This document shows positions 22,245 through 34,444 of a stretch of DNA of 64,000 bases, in pieces. Position numbers and translations under genes: made by a program. Every line of letters starts with the position of its first letter. The first letter of the stretch is position 1. Origin of the DNA: Hibiscus mutabilis (Eukaryota; Streptophyta; Magnoliopsida; Malvales; Malvaceae). Under the pieces are notes generated by a model. That model was not told the DNA's origin. It ran no database searches and saw only the letters and a program-made list of their open reading frames with translations. The DNA is taken from NCBI GenBank assembly GCA_019671005.1, contig CM033744.1:17166128-17230127 (forward strand), read 5' to 3'.

Positions 22245-22962
22245 GGACTTACGCTACTAAAGCTGCCGCATCATCCCCGAAGGACTTACCGATGGCCCGA
22301 ATGACTTATCACCATGCTCGAAAGACTTACTGGTGGCCCGAAGGACTTATCATCGTGCCTGAAGGACTTACCGATGACCTGAAGGGTTTAACATCTGGGC
22401 CTCACGCTGCAATGGCTGCCGCTCTTTCTGGACTCACGCTACTCATGCTGCCGCATCATGCCCGAAGGACTTACTGATGGCCCGAAGGACTTATCACCAC
22501 GCTCGAAAGACTTATTGGTGGCCCGAAGGATTTACCAATAATCCGAAGGATTTAACATCTGGGCCTCACGCTGCTATGGCTGCCGCTCTTTCTGGACTCA
22601 CGCTACTCATGCTGCCGCATCATGCCCGAAGGACTTACTGATGGCCCAAAGGACTTATCACCACGTTCGAAAGACTTATTGGTGGCCCGAAGGACTTAAC
22701 ATCGTGCCCGAAGGACTTACCGATGACCCGAAGGTTTTAACATCTGGGCCTCACGCCGCTATGGCTGCCGATCTTTCTGGACTTACGCTACTCATGCTGT
22801 CGCATCATGCCCGAAGGACTTACTGATGGCCCAAAGGACTTATCACCACACTCGAAAGACTTATTGGTGGCCTGAAGGACTTAATATCGTGCCCGAAGGA
22901 CTTATCGATGACCCGAAGGATTTAATATCTGGGCCTCAAGCCGCTATGGCTGCTGCTCTTTC
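22245..22962. repeat. Four-copy tandem repeat with 21-bp sub-repeats, element G
   Basis: Copies start at the GGACTYACGCTACT sequence at 22245, 22430, 22594 and 22779, giving periods of 185, 164 and 185 bases and a last copy ending near 22962. Each unit holds a run of 20-21 base sub-repeats of the form CGAAGGACTTACYGATGGCC, then a spacer with GGGCCTCACGCYGC. The 164-base unit has lost one sub-repeat. Plus-strand frames show a 7-residue repeat (such as ARRTYWW-like), but the strand is antisense to the element, so coding use is doubtful. Confidence 0.88.
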
Positions 22963-23059
22963 TTTTCTTTAGTAAATTCTTTGACGATTCTTCAAATACG
23001 TGTCTAGGAACAAGCAAAAATTGACATGCCTTTATCTATATGATGCATGCAATGTCGTG

Positions 23060-25064
23060 CTTTCTTCTTCTTCTTCTTCTCTTTTTCTTGTTTCTTTTTT
23101 CTTCTTTTTCTTTTTCTTTTTTCTTTACTTTTTTATTTTTCTTTCTTTTCTTTTTATCATCATTTCTCTCACTCTCTTTTTTCTTTTTCTTATTTCTTTT
23201 TCTTTTAGACCTGTTTTAAAATCCTATGCCCTGAAAAGTCATTCTTCGGATTTCTCTGTTTCATTTATTTTTGCAGTATGCTCAGTTTTGATTTTCATTT
23301 CTATCAATTTTTTTGTTAAATGAGTACCCGCTCTCGTTCTTTTGCACGAGCACTTGCATTTCTTCTTCGGGGTCTCTGCCCGTTTCACCAACAAACTCTA
23401 TATCATGCGTGTACAGAGATTCTTACTATTCTTTCTGCTCTGCATTGCCCCACTCGATCATGAGCTCAGCTACCTTCCAATTCCTTTGACCCAACATTCT
23501 GAGTATTTATTAGTTTCGTCATCGGGGTGAGCAAAATGCTTCTTAACCTCAACCTTCTTGTTGCCTTTGGACGAGAACCATTTCTCGATCCCTGTGCTTT
23601 AATCCTTTGGAGACTCAATGTTTACCTTTTACCGTCCCCATACTTTGTAAGCTCATTCTTGTCATGTTTCGTCCTTCATTTTCTTGAACCAAACAAGGCA
23701 TCATGGCTAGAACCCGCTTCTTGTTCTTGAGCTGTCTGACACCTATACTTCCATCATCATCTTCATTCTATGCATTGCGGGATCGTTTCTGGTTAGGTGC
23801 TCCAATAGTATCCGCAACCTTGTGTTATGGATCTTATCCCTGAAGTAATACATGGAAATCTTTGTTGCTTTAACTTGTCAATTTGTTGATTGGTATTCCA
23901 CTGAACGGTATCATTTAGATTAACATATATGGTCTTGAAATCACAGCATAGGAGCTATGGATATCAAGTGCAAGAGCGGCTTAGATTCAACCACTCAGTA
24001 ATTCAAGGGCGTGACATCTTCCCAAGTGACTCGGTTCATCCTCATGATTACCACGTTGCTCTAAAATACTACTCTTTCTCAATTCTCATTACATGCTATG
24101 CCCCCAAAAAGGGTGGGCTTGTATGACCACTCAAGCGCAGAAATATTATTATAGGAATAGAGTTCTGGGTGGTGCGAGTTTTGATTTTACCTATGCTATC
24201 GTTTCTTTTCTTTTCTCTTCCTTTCTCCTCCTTTTTCTTTTTCCTTTTTCTTCATTTTCTCTTTTTCTTTTTTCTTTTTCTTTTTCTTTTTTCTTCATTT
24301 TCTCATTTTCTTTTTTCTTTTATTCTTTTTTTTTATTTTTTTACGCTTTTATCATTATTTGAGGAAATCAATTCGTCACAGTCCTTTGTCTTGAGGACAA
24401 CGATGGAGCAAACAACATTGCCCCAAGTTACTCGGCATAGTCACGATTTGAAAATATTACCATCACTCATGAAGCTAAGGTTTCTTCAATTGGATGATGT
24501 ATCACCACCTTATCGCTTCAGCGGAGTGCCCCAAAATTCTCACACTCTTATCCGAACAAACCTATTACCAGGTTTCAAACATAAAAGTGCTTTTTTATTA
24601 TTCTTTTCTCTTTCTTTTTTTCTTTCTTTCTTTTTCTTTCTTCTATTTTTTCTTCAATTCTCCCCATTTTTTTAATTCTTATTTTTATTTCTTTACTACC
24701 TAGAAGATTATGCCTAGAGTTTCAATTTCAAGCAACTCTACATGGTTGACATTGAGAGCTTTTTCGTCCTTGAACATCATCGAAAGAGTAGTAATCTTGC
24801 TTTGCTGACCAGAGTCTGGTAGGGAAGATCACACCTCATCGTTGTCACGACATCTATCTAATGTCACATCTTGCAATTGATATCCAGTGTCCTATAACGA
24901 AGAGAAAATATATATCTATGTGCTTTCAAGAATATTGTATGTTAAGCAGAACGCGTTCTTCATTGGAATAAAAACCAACAAACATACCCATTCACAAAAG
25001 ATCTTTACCACATGTGGGTTACAAGTGGTAAAATTGATTCCTTGTATTAATTTAGGGAAGTCTT
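23060..25064 (-). other. Non-coding downstream region of element G
   Basis: Between the tandem array and the end of gag there is about 2 kb without any recognised domain in either strand. It contains three T/C-rich tracts on the plus strand (23060-23215, 24205-24350, 24600-24680). Pol should be here in an autonomous Tat element, but I find no YIDD-like box, RNase H or integrase motif. It may be a captured or highly decayed sequence. Confidence 0.55.
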
Positions 25065-26160
25065 TTAATGTAGAGATATCTCTGGCTTCCTCAGCACTAC
25101 GCAGACTTGCCCCTCACCTTTGGTCTTCCACTGCTTGATCAGCTCTTGTGTCAGGGTTCCATTATTGATCAGCTTCTTGATTTCCTCCAATAAAGGTCTA
25201 CATTTTCTGGTGGGATGCCCAGGTGCCCCCATATTGAATTCGCACGTGCTACTCGAGTCAAAACTATGGGCAGACGGATCAGGTGCAATCTTCATCGGCC
25301 TAGGAGCAAGATAGTGACCCCCTACCAAATGAGGCCAAATATCTGAGATAGATGTTCCAAACACTTCCAAATTTGCGCTCATCTGAGGAATTTTCCTTGA
25401 TGACCCTGATGTGTCAGTCTGTCTTCTTCTTTTACGGCCACACGAACCCTGGAGATGACACTCATTTACATCTCCGTCTTCATCTATCTTATTTTCAATT
25501 CGGTCCTTAGACTTAGACCCCAAATTTCCTTCTTTGATTGCGTATTCTATCATCTCTCCAATCATCATGAAATCTTCGAATCTGTTTCTCGATTTCTCCA
25601 ACATCACATCGAAGAAAGGAGAGGGAAGCGTTGCATGGAACATGGGAGTCAACTCTTCTTCCGCTATAGGAGGCTGGACTTGGGTCGCCAACCATCACCA
25701 CCTTAGTGCATATTCCTGAAGCTTTCATTTGGCCTCATTTTCTTATTCTGAAGAAACTGACGACAGGGTGCTAAATCTAAAGCATATTTGTATTGACTCA
25801 AGAAGGCATTAGCAAGGTCACCCCATGACCTAACTTGGTTTCTATTCAAACGGTTATACCACACTGCTGCAGGTCCCGTCAGGCTATCGTGGAAGTGATG
25901 GATCAACAACTCTTCATTCTTCATGTATCCTTCCATTTTTCTATAGAACATGGTTAAGTGAATCTTCGGGCAGTTGGTTCTGTCATACTGCACAAATTTG
26001 GGAACCTTGAAATCTGGAGGAATAACCAAATCAGGGACTAGGCAAAGTTCCCCCGTATTGAAAACATTTATCTTTTATTTCTTCTTCAGCTCTTTCTCAA
26101 TTCTTTCTTCTAGGTGATCAAGCCTTGACTCTTCGATTTGTCCCATTTTCCAACTAATTC
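25065..26160 (-). pseudogene. Gag core of element G (Tat/Ogre type)
   Basis: Minus-strand reading: an acidic lead-in (LDHLEERIEKELKKK), then IPPDFKVPKFVQYDRT, LTMFYRKMEGYMKNEELLIH, DSLTGPAAVWYN and WGDLANAFLSQY, the retrotrans_gag capsid of Tat-lineage elements. A stop and frame change occur near 25700. The C-terminal part follows with QVQPPIAEEELTPMF, MIGEMIEYAIKEG and a knuckle-like CEFNMGAPGHPTRKC. Only a few lesions separate the pieces, so it decayed recently. Gag would package element RNA. Confidence 0.85.
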
Positions 26161-26522
26161 TGTCATCGAACCCCAAGTATTAAATGATAAAGTGCCATCC
26201 GATGATAAAATTATCAAACAATGCAAAGGACGTGGTGCAAATGCAATGCATGAATGCAATAAGGCATTGATTCCGTAAGTGATTTGTCCCTATAGGACAT
26301 CTTTCATTCAGACCAAAAGGTTTCATTACATTCGGTATTAGGGGTTTACAGATAGCGGTGAGCCCTGGCACCTAATGTCATGACCTCATTTAATAATCAT
26401 GTCAGGTTTCCTTCGCAGTCTAACGCGAGATCCATATTCTGGCTTACCGGTGCTGCTGCATCGGCTAAGTCTGCTACCTGTTGAGCTACTTGTCGGGCTT
26501 GAGTCATAATGATCTTCATGTC

Positions 26523-27712
26523 TCAGTCTTTCTCCTGTATTGTTTGCTCGGCCTTTTGTAGCTTAACGGTCACTGCCCCAGCACGGATCTCGCTGGTACG
26601 TAAAGAAGTCTCAAGCTTCGCTATCTGTTCTTTGAGTGCTGCGTTTTCCATTTGAAAGGCTTGTGATTCATTCCTTTCCTGCTGCAGACTTGATTTTAGG
26701 ATATCTTCCATGGCCAGACTGCTTTCCAACTCACTTTGGAGAATGTCGCGTTGGCTCTCAGCTTCCTCCAGCTTCTATGATAATGATATGACTTTATTCT
26801 TACTATTCTTGCATTTTTGCTTCCAGCATTCTGAACCGTTCTTCAACTGAATCATACCATTGATCCACTCTTCCGCGGTGTCACCCAGACCGACATTCTT
26901 GAATTCAAAGTGCAGCTTCTGGTACTCATCTTGTATCTCTTCAATTTCATGCTCAGATCGTGCCTCTCATGCTCGAGCTGGCCGTACTTGCGTGCAAGTT
27001 CATCTTCTGAGACGCTTTTATTCTTGACTCCTAAATTTATTCCGCTTGAGTGACCCACTTCTGTGTTACCCGAACCTTGGTCTGAGCGCTGACCCTGTCC
27101 TTCAGGGCCCTACAATTTTCAGTGTGATGACTCGAATCGCCTATGTGGTAGCTGCACCAGACACGACCGTGGTGACCCTTTGGATAAGAAAGTTTCCTTG
27201 GTACAGACTTCACTGGTATGATAAGGCTCCTTTCGACAAGCAATAGAAGTAACTCGATATGTCTCATGGGTATAGGACAATACCTTCTGATGTCATTGAA
27301 TTCTCGAGCTTCCCCTGGTCTTGTCTCTGTTCCCTTGGTATCTACCCTAGATATGTTGCTTGTCTATTTCTTGAGGTTGATCACAAAGGGATTCAATTTG
27401 TTGTATTTAACGGTGTTGTCTGTCTCGACATTTTGACCATTCTGTTCCACATTCTAATCTTCGATCGAGTCTTTTCTAAGTTCGACAGGCTGCTTGCCTT
27501 TCATCATGGCATTTATCTGGTCCATCATCTCGGACATCTACTTCTTTAGTTCTTACATTTCAACTTGCTTGTTACCAGAACTGACACTACTTATCGAATA
27601 TGTTCTTGAGTCTTTGAACGATCCTTCTTCGGCTGTCCCTGGCCTAGTCTCGGGATGGAACTCGAGAACTGGACCCCCTTCCTTCAGGTCAAAGAACCTT
27701 TGGTTCATCATG
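26523..27712 (-). pseudogene. Upstream gag-like frames and coiled coil, element G
   Basis: On the minus strand: MNQRFFDLKEGG...RPGTAEEG, MSEMMDQINAMMKGK, then a frame with WCSYHIGDSSHHTENC (knuckle-like) and ALKDRV at 27267-27037. Heptad-rich, coiled-coil-like frames follow at 27058-26852 (ELARKYGQLEHERHDLSMKL) and 26729-26523 (ENAALKEQIAKLETSLRTSE). Stops interrupt it. The order is odd, because a knuckle that is normally C-terminal in gag precedes the coiled coil and the gag core; a duplicated or captured gag fragment is possible. Confidence 0.6.
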
Positions 27713-28373
27713 AACAATATTCTATTATGGGAGAAACCACTCGGGAATCAATGCCTTGCGTAATGCAAATGCGATGATATGCAAAAACAAAACAAAAAAG
27801 AAAACAAGTCAGTACCGGACAAAAATGTAAATATATAATAAAAGAGAAAATTAAATGTGATAAACAAACAAGGCAATCCTATTTACATTCCATCTAAGAC
27901 ACCTAGGTTATCCGCATGGCTCTAACAGGGTGGGTTTCTATGTGTTCTCTTCATGCAGTTTTGGTTCTAGGAGGTACCCGAATTGTCCTCGTTGTCCTCT
28001 ACTAAGAGCAGCAAGGCCCCCGATCATCACCCATTATAGGCTCCTTTCAACCGGGTTCAATTCAGGGGGACCCATTCGCTTATGCCTGCACGAAGGAACA
28101 ATATCCTTACGAAAGCATAAGGTACTCGATCCCCAAAGGATACTTGCTAGGGCCTACATGGGAGAACGATATCTCCACGAAAGCATTAGCGTTTTCCCCC
28201 ACTTAAAAGGACGGGTTTATATGCCAAATTTTAAATGCATTAAAATAAACGCGCAATTGTAGCCAAGTATTAATTTAATAGTCACTTTAATCCGGAATTT
28301 CTAATACTAATAAAGCGGTAATTATTTGAAAAAGCTTGACTCTCATTTTGTTTTTTAAAAAAAACAAAAATAG
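27713..28373 (-). other. 5' untranslated leader of element G
   Basis: Sequence between the primer binding site and the first gag-like frame. No domain is seen. A frame at 27930-28262 on the plus strand is antisense and unsupported. Confidence 0.5.
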
Positions 28374-28391
28374 TCCCCAGCGGAGTTGCCA
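28374..28391 (-). promoter_or_regulatory. Primer binding site of element G
   Basis: The minus strand reads TGGCAACTCCGCTGGGGA, two bases after the LTR end at 28394. Tat/Ogre elements use a closely similar site, generally assigned to tRNA-Arg. It sets the element's orientation and separates it from the tRNA-Met primed elements around it. Confidence 0.85.
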
Positions 28392-28393
28392 TC

Positions 28394-31236
28394 TGTAGCG
28401 ATGTCCGTTTTCACTAAAAATACCGAGTTTTCGAAGTGTTGGTGGTTTTTCGGGTATTAAAATATTTATTCCGTGGGGGTTTTAAAATAATCTTGTTTTA
28501 TTTAGAAATTGGAGTCACCACCGGCCACTTAGGTAGGCCGGACACCATAAAACCAGAGATTTGAAAACTATTGGGTTCGGGAGTCGATTACGGATGGGGA
28601 AGGATTAGCACCCCCACACCGCCCAAAATTGGTACTTTAATAATTACCGCTTTATTAATATTAAACTTTCCGGATTAAAGTGACGATTAATTTAAAATTT
28701 GGTCATAAGTGCGGGTAAATTTTAAAGGCCCCGTTATCCGAGAGTAAACGCCCAACCACTATCACTATGCCTGATACTGGCCCCGTTTATGCTCAGATAA
28801 ATATCTCGATATGCAATCTTAGTGAGCAAAATATAAAACTTGGAAAATAAGTTAAATACAATACGAATAAATATTAACATAATAGAATACTAATCTAACA
28901 TAAATAAAATACTAATCGAAAGCATACATACATAAATATTAATCTTACTTTTAAATAATAACAAATTTAACATAAATAAAATGCTAACATTCATAAATAT
29001 TTAACTTAAAACACAAATAAATATTAATCTAACACATAAATAAAAAATGAATATAACGTATCACAATAACAAGGTATGAATAAATACACGTGGGAACAAA
29101 AACACATATTTCAAGAAGACATACATAGTAAAAATAAAGCACATTGTAACATATGTAGAACATGGTATTATACATGACAAAGAAAATATACTAATACGTA
29201 ACCTAAAAGCATAGAGCACATACAATACACGCTAAAATACAAAACATGTTGTGTACGAACCAACTAAAATATCAATCGAATATGTGTGATACGAGCAAAC
29301 AAAATAAACAACGCAGAAAGCACAACCCAAAATACACAAATAATCATGACATTAGCACATGTATGAACAAAATGAACTTGTTGACAACATGTGATAGAAA
29401 TTAAATGGCACAAACATTCAAACATGAGAAAGGTCCAAAATGCAACAAAAGGAAAATCATGAAGCACAAATAAAATGAACAAAAAACACATTCAGGGATT
29501 TAATTAAAAACTGAAACAGACTTGCAGGGACTTGATATGCAATAAGACCAAGGGGCAAGCTCAAAGTGCAAAGTTTGAAAACGCGGAATGGTCTGTAGGG
29601 TAATTAAACCATTTGAAATCTGATTTCGGTTAATTCAGAGATCAAATTGAAATAAAACAGAATAGAAAAATGTTCGAAATTGTAATTAACCCATGCGGCG
29701 AGCTCAAAACGAAAATATAGGGGACAAGGGAGGATTTATGATGCAATTAGACCATTTTATTTTTATTTCGGGTCTATAAGACCCAATTATCTGGCCCCTG
29801 ATTTCATTTTTCCTTCTTTTTTTACCCTTAAGAGAGAGAGCTCTCTTCTTTGTTTTTCCAGAAGAAACGGCCGCCCCAAAAAATATGAACCACCGCCGAC
29901 CGCCGTTAGTCAGCGACGGTGAACCCTTAGGTCGACCCAAAACAACCCCTTTGTCACGTATAAACCAGATCTCCCCTTAGATGTTAAAAAAACAACCATC
30001 CCCCTAGATCTAAAAAAAAGCCGAACCCATTTTGAAGGAAAAACATCTCATGAAACGACCCACCCCTTTTAGCACTAGCATCCTACTCATATTCACCTTA
30101 CAAAGGCTTCTCACCAGAGAATGGACAGACGGCGAAGGTAGACTCACATCCTCTCTTTTTTCATATTATTTTCTTTTGGAAAATATACATGCATGAAGGA
30201 GGAAAGAAGAAGAAAAATTACCCACGAAACACTATTTTTCCTTTTTTGTATTTTTTTGGAAACTAACGATAATACACTTTTGCTGGGTTGCCTATATCCT
30301 TGTTTTGATCTCTGTTTTTGGTAGAAAACAATACATGAAAATACATCTGATTTTATTTCGATACTAACAATCCATTGTTTTGGTATTTTGCACGTTCTCT
30401 GAGCGCGGTGGTTGAGTTGGTGGTACGGTGGAGTGGTGTCGGCGTGGAGAAAGTCATGGTGGTGGTGTCCCCTGCCAGATCCACTCACGGCCGTTGGATC
30501 AGATCTGATCCAATGGCTGTGATTGCATGGGGAATGAACGGCCTAGATCTGGCCTTGGAATGAGCAAAGCTGCATCTGATATCGACACGTGGCAGAGGGA
30601 GAATGAACGGTCTCGCGCGTGCGTTGCACGTACGAGTGGGAGACGAGCAGTCCCGGGGGTGAATTACACGCACGCCAGCTGGATCATCTTAGTGTCATCT
30701 GGACCGTTGGATCAAATCTTGATCTAACGGTTGGGAGGGTGACGGCTGCAAGAAAAAGATAGGATATTAGATAGGGTTTTAGGGTTTTTAAAATATTGGG
30801 TCAGGCCAAAATGAGCCTTGTAAATTATATTATATTTTGGGTTTTTTGTAATATTATGTGGACTTGGACTAAATGGGTTTTATATTTTAGATCTGTTATA
30901 TATTTTTTGAACCCAATAATAATAATAATAATACTACAATAATCACATATACACATATATAATTTATGTACATATAACCATACATGCAAACTAACATATA
31001 CCATATAACATTTAAACACACATATACATATATTTGCTCACACACCTAATTAATATAAGTATACAACATTATACATACTACAAACATACATAGTACATGC
31101 ACATGCAAACCACATGTATATCACATATATTGTAAACATATAATATAACATGTATACATGCAATAATAATACCTTATTAATTATTATACTAATACGTTAA
31201 TAATATTTACAAACCTGATAAAAATGAGTGATTACA
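28394..31236 (-). mobile_element. 5' LTR of element G (2843 bp)
   Basis: Partner of 18643-21696, same start (TGTAATCACTC at 31236) and end (CATCGCTACA at 28394). Two deletions explain nearly all the length difference: about 22 bases near 28800 and 183 bases at about 31117-31124. The latter is flanked in the other copy by the direct repeat ATCACATA. The remaining sequence differs by scattered substitutions only. Confidence 0.92.
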
Positions 31237-31241
31237 ATCTC
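31237..31241. repeat. Target site duplication of element G (right)
   Basis: ATCTC immediately after the LTR, identical to 18638-18642. Confidence 0.9.
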
Positions 31242-34200
31242 ATATATTCATATGTATAGATATATATAATACAGGTTATATCAATACGATCCATTTCACT
31301 TTCAATTTCAATATAGCCCAATGTACTATGGATGAGAATACATGGTATGCGAGTCAATGATGAGTATGCACATGTGCCCGACAACAGCTATTTAGTTGTG
31401 CCATTAAGAAGACAATGTATCGATGTATTGATATCAATGTATCAATACCAATGTATCAATGTCAGTGTAACACTGTAAACACTACCGTAACTTAACATCA
31501 TCAATAATAATAATAGGTCATTGTTGTAGAACACAACTCACTATATCACTGTCGTAACTTAACAACAGTATTAACAAATAGGTCATAGCCGTAGAACATA
31601 GCTCACTGTCTCATTACTGTACTTGATAGTAATATCATATTAATATACTCCACCTCTTTGGCATGCCAATATTCCAAGACTCCTAATAACTATACAATAG
31701 GCTTTCAAATAATTTATTACTATGACATTTCATTCATTTTCGATAATATCAATGGATCAAGATAATCACTTCAATATGTAAAAATATGCATTGGGCAATT
31801 CATACCCGAAAATCATTCATAGAGCATTTCAAAATCATTTAATAAAATTCAAATCCTTTTCTTTTAATAATCGAGAATGACTTATTACCAGTCTTTCTCA
31901 TTTCATAAATAGAGTAAGTAGAATGCACTCACCTGGGCCATGTAATAGTATGCCTCACTAAATTCTACTCGATCTTTTCCTTTATAGTATATTGAATGCT
32001 CTTTGATTCGTGTTCAGCTTCTAACCACATAAATATAAATAACACTTGTTAGATTCAAATCTAACAATCTTTCTTCATGCTATCAAAACTAATCATTCAA
32101 ATACACAAAATTTTCCAAAACTTTTCCCTTCCTTTCATATACTGTTCTAAATTCATTTTTGGTCCCTAATGACCATTTTGAACCTCAAATAATTCTTCCA
32201 AGCTTGCTAATTAACATTAGATACAAAATATCTTAGTTCCCATTTTCTGACAGCTTGCACAACCTTCAAAGAAATATTTCTATAAAATAATCTAAAACTC
32301 GGAATTTAATTCCGTTTGTTTTGAAATAAATTAGATTCGATAAGCTTTCCACCCATATAAATTAATAGCCCAAATTCAACTTGTACGATTTATGGCAAAT
32401 TTTCAAAGTCAATTTCCAGTGCTGATTTCGGAACAGACTGCCATACTGTTTTCTGACCTTTCACCACTTAAAAATTCATATCTTTTTACTCGGAACTCGA
32501 AATCAGTTTCCGTTGGTTGGAGGCGAAACTAGACAAACAAATATTTACATCGGTATAAAATTCACCATCTAAACATTTTTGTAGAATTTATGGTGACTTT
32601 TCAAAATTACTGCCAAATCTAGTTTTCCTACACAACTTCCATAAATAACTTCAAACTTTATACTAATTTTTCCTTACTTTGCTATTTGTCAATTTAGTCC
32701 CATTATTTACTTTAAATTGTCAACTTATCACCTTCTTCATCAAATAATTATTCACAATAGTTTCCCTTAATTTTCCTTCTTAACCGAAATAGCCACTAAA
32801 ATGCAAATATAAGGATTCTAGCTTCTTAACTTTGCAATTTAGTCCTCAAATCAACATTACTATCTTAATTCCATCATTATAACTAAAAATAAGATTTAAT
32901 CCTTCTCTAAAACCTCATTTTAGAATTGCTCACTTAACTTTGACAATTCGTCAAAATAGTTACTAACTCGATTTAACATCGGTTTTGCATTCTAACTTCA
33001 ATTTCATATCTTCAACATCCCTAATAACATAAATACACACCAATTCCATAAAAATCATATTTAGTCCTTAAACTTTTAAACTTGTTGAATTGGTCCCTAA
33101 ACATTTAAATTAGGGTTTTCCTTCCAAACAACAAATCAAGCTTACTAGATCATTTATCCAACATCACAAACCCTAAGTAAAACTTGAATCCATAAACCCT
33201 AATCATCTTCATAATAATCAAAACATGTAGAGTTTAAATCCCAACTCAATAACATGATTTTAACATCACAAAAACTTGATTTCAACTTGAATTTCAACAT
33301 GGAATCATAAAATCTCAAAACCCCCAATTGAGTCCATAAACCCTAATTTCTTCTCATACAAAATTCTCATCAATCAAGCATGTTTTACACAAATTATTTA
33401 CACCAAAAGATAGAGCTTGATGAGTAGAACAACTTTGTAGTTCGAAAGATTACCTAAAAATTGAGTTTCGAGGCTTGAATCGAACTTAGAAAAATTTTCT
33501 CTCTTCTCCCCTCTCAAATTTCGAATTTTTGGGATGAAGAATTGTCTTCATCTTTGTTATTTCATCTAATTAAGCCACTTGTAAAGTATAAATGAATTTA
33601 AATTCATTTAAATAGTGAAATTACTAAAATGCCCTTTTCATCGAATGGCCAATATTTAATCTCATCAAAACTCAATGGCCAAGATCAAATACATGTGTAA
33701 CTGGCCTTTCAAAATTGCCCTTAAATTTTCAAAATATTTCAAAAATGCCATCCATGGCAAATGTCTAATTTGCCCTCCAACTAGTCTTTATTTACAACAA
33801 GTCTTGAAAATTGTCATTCCATTAAAATTGAACCAAATTGGTTCCAATCCAACCGGCCATGTCCCAAAATATCTTATATTTTTATTTATGGCATTTATTC
33901 AATCCAAATATTCGAATTTCACTCAAACGATTTCCAAATTTTCTTCCTACGAACTTTAAAGCTTTATAACCATTATTATAAGCTTCGTACGAAAAATCTG
34001 GGTAACACGAAAGTGTCACTCTTGGTGGTGAACTATTCATTTACGGGGTTAACTTACATAACTTTTGGAAATTACACTTTGGTCCCTAAACTTTCCTAAA
34101 GTGTATACTTTGGCCACAAAACTTTCAAAATTTTCATTTTGGTCACTGAACTTCAATTCCCATTTCAATTTTCCTCGGAATTTTACAAAATTTGAAAGTA

Positions 34201-34444
34201 CCCAATACAACTCACTATCTATTACATGATACTTTTAAACCTTAAAAATTTCCTTTCATAAAGACTTAGACTAAAATTTCTTAACTAAGTCTATTATTCC
34301 GATAATTATTGAAAATCTTCATAAGATAAGGTTTCTTGTAGAAATCCTTTATTTGAAATCCATACGAATATTTTCTACTTTTACTGAGTCCAAAATATCG
34401 ATCAGAAACACTTTTTTGGGACCTTCCCAAAGGCCACTCATCTT
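31237..34444 (-). mobile_element. Main body of solo LTR P, minus orientation
   Basis: Sense is the minus strand. It aligns to LTR H (58410-61000) through landmarks such as AAATAAAGACTAGTTGGA at about 33790 and CACCTGGGCCAT at about 31930. Together with 15315-15543 and 17877-18642 it forms an LTR of about 4.2 kb. A TGTTACCC at 34007 could be mistaken for an LTR start, but no duplication supports that. The segment ends at 34444 in the inverted copy of the 15525-15543 sequence. Frames such as 33675-33959 have no family signature. Confidence 0.68.

Larger units (their letters stand above)
18643..31236 (-). mobile_element. Element G: complete Tat/Ogre-like LTR retrotransposon lacking pol
   Basis: The element is 12.6 kb, bounded by ATCTC duplications. 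It has a minus-strand 5' LTR at 28394-31236, primer binding site at 28374-28391, gag-like frames at 25065-27712, repeat-rich and purine-rich sequence down to 21713, a polypurine tract, and the 3' LTR at 18643-21696. No protease, reverse transcriptase, RNase H or integrase motif is visible in any frame. The element is therefore non-autonomous, comparable in plan to gag-only elements described in plants, and would need enzymes from a related Tat element. Its LTRs are still very alike, so it is the youngest insertion in the window. It lies inside LTR P. Confidence 0.9.

Noticed and set aside
21968..22304. Phe/Ser-rich plus-strand frames and the Lys/Glu-rich minus frame
   Set aside because: They are by-products of a nearly pure purine/pyrimidine tract.
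22245..22962. CRISPR-like array
   Set aside because: The short units are contiguous degenerate tandem repeats with no unique spacers, inside a plant retrotransposon.
33675..33959. 94-residue frame in LTR P
   Set aside because: It is antisense to the LTR, with no recognised domain and no counterpart open in LTR H.
34001..34010. TGTTACCC as the start of a separate solo LTR ending at 17877
   Set aside because: The 5-base flanks (TTTCG and CGCAT in LTR sense) do not match, while the alternative start at 15315 gives CACAT/CGCAT and rejoins the integrase halves.
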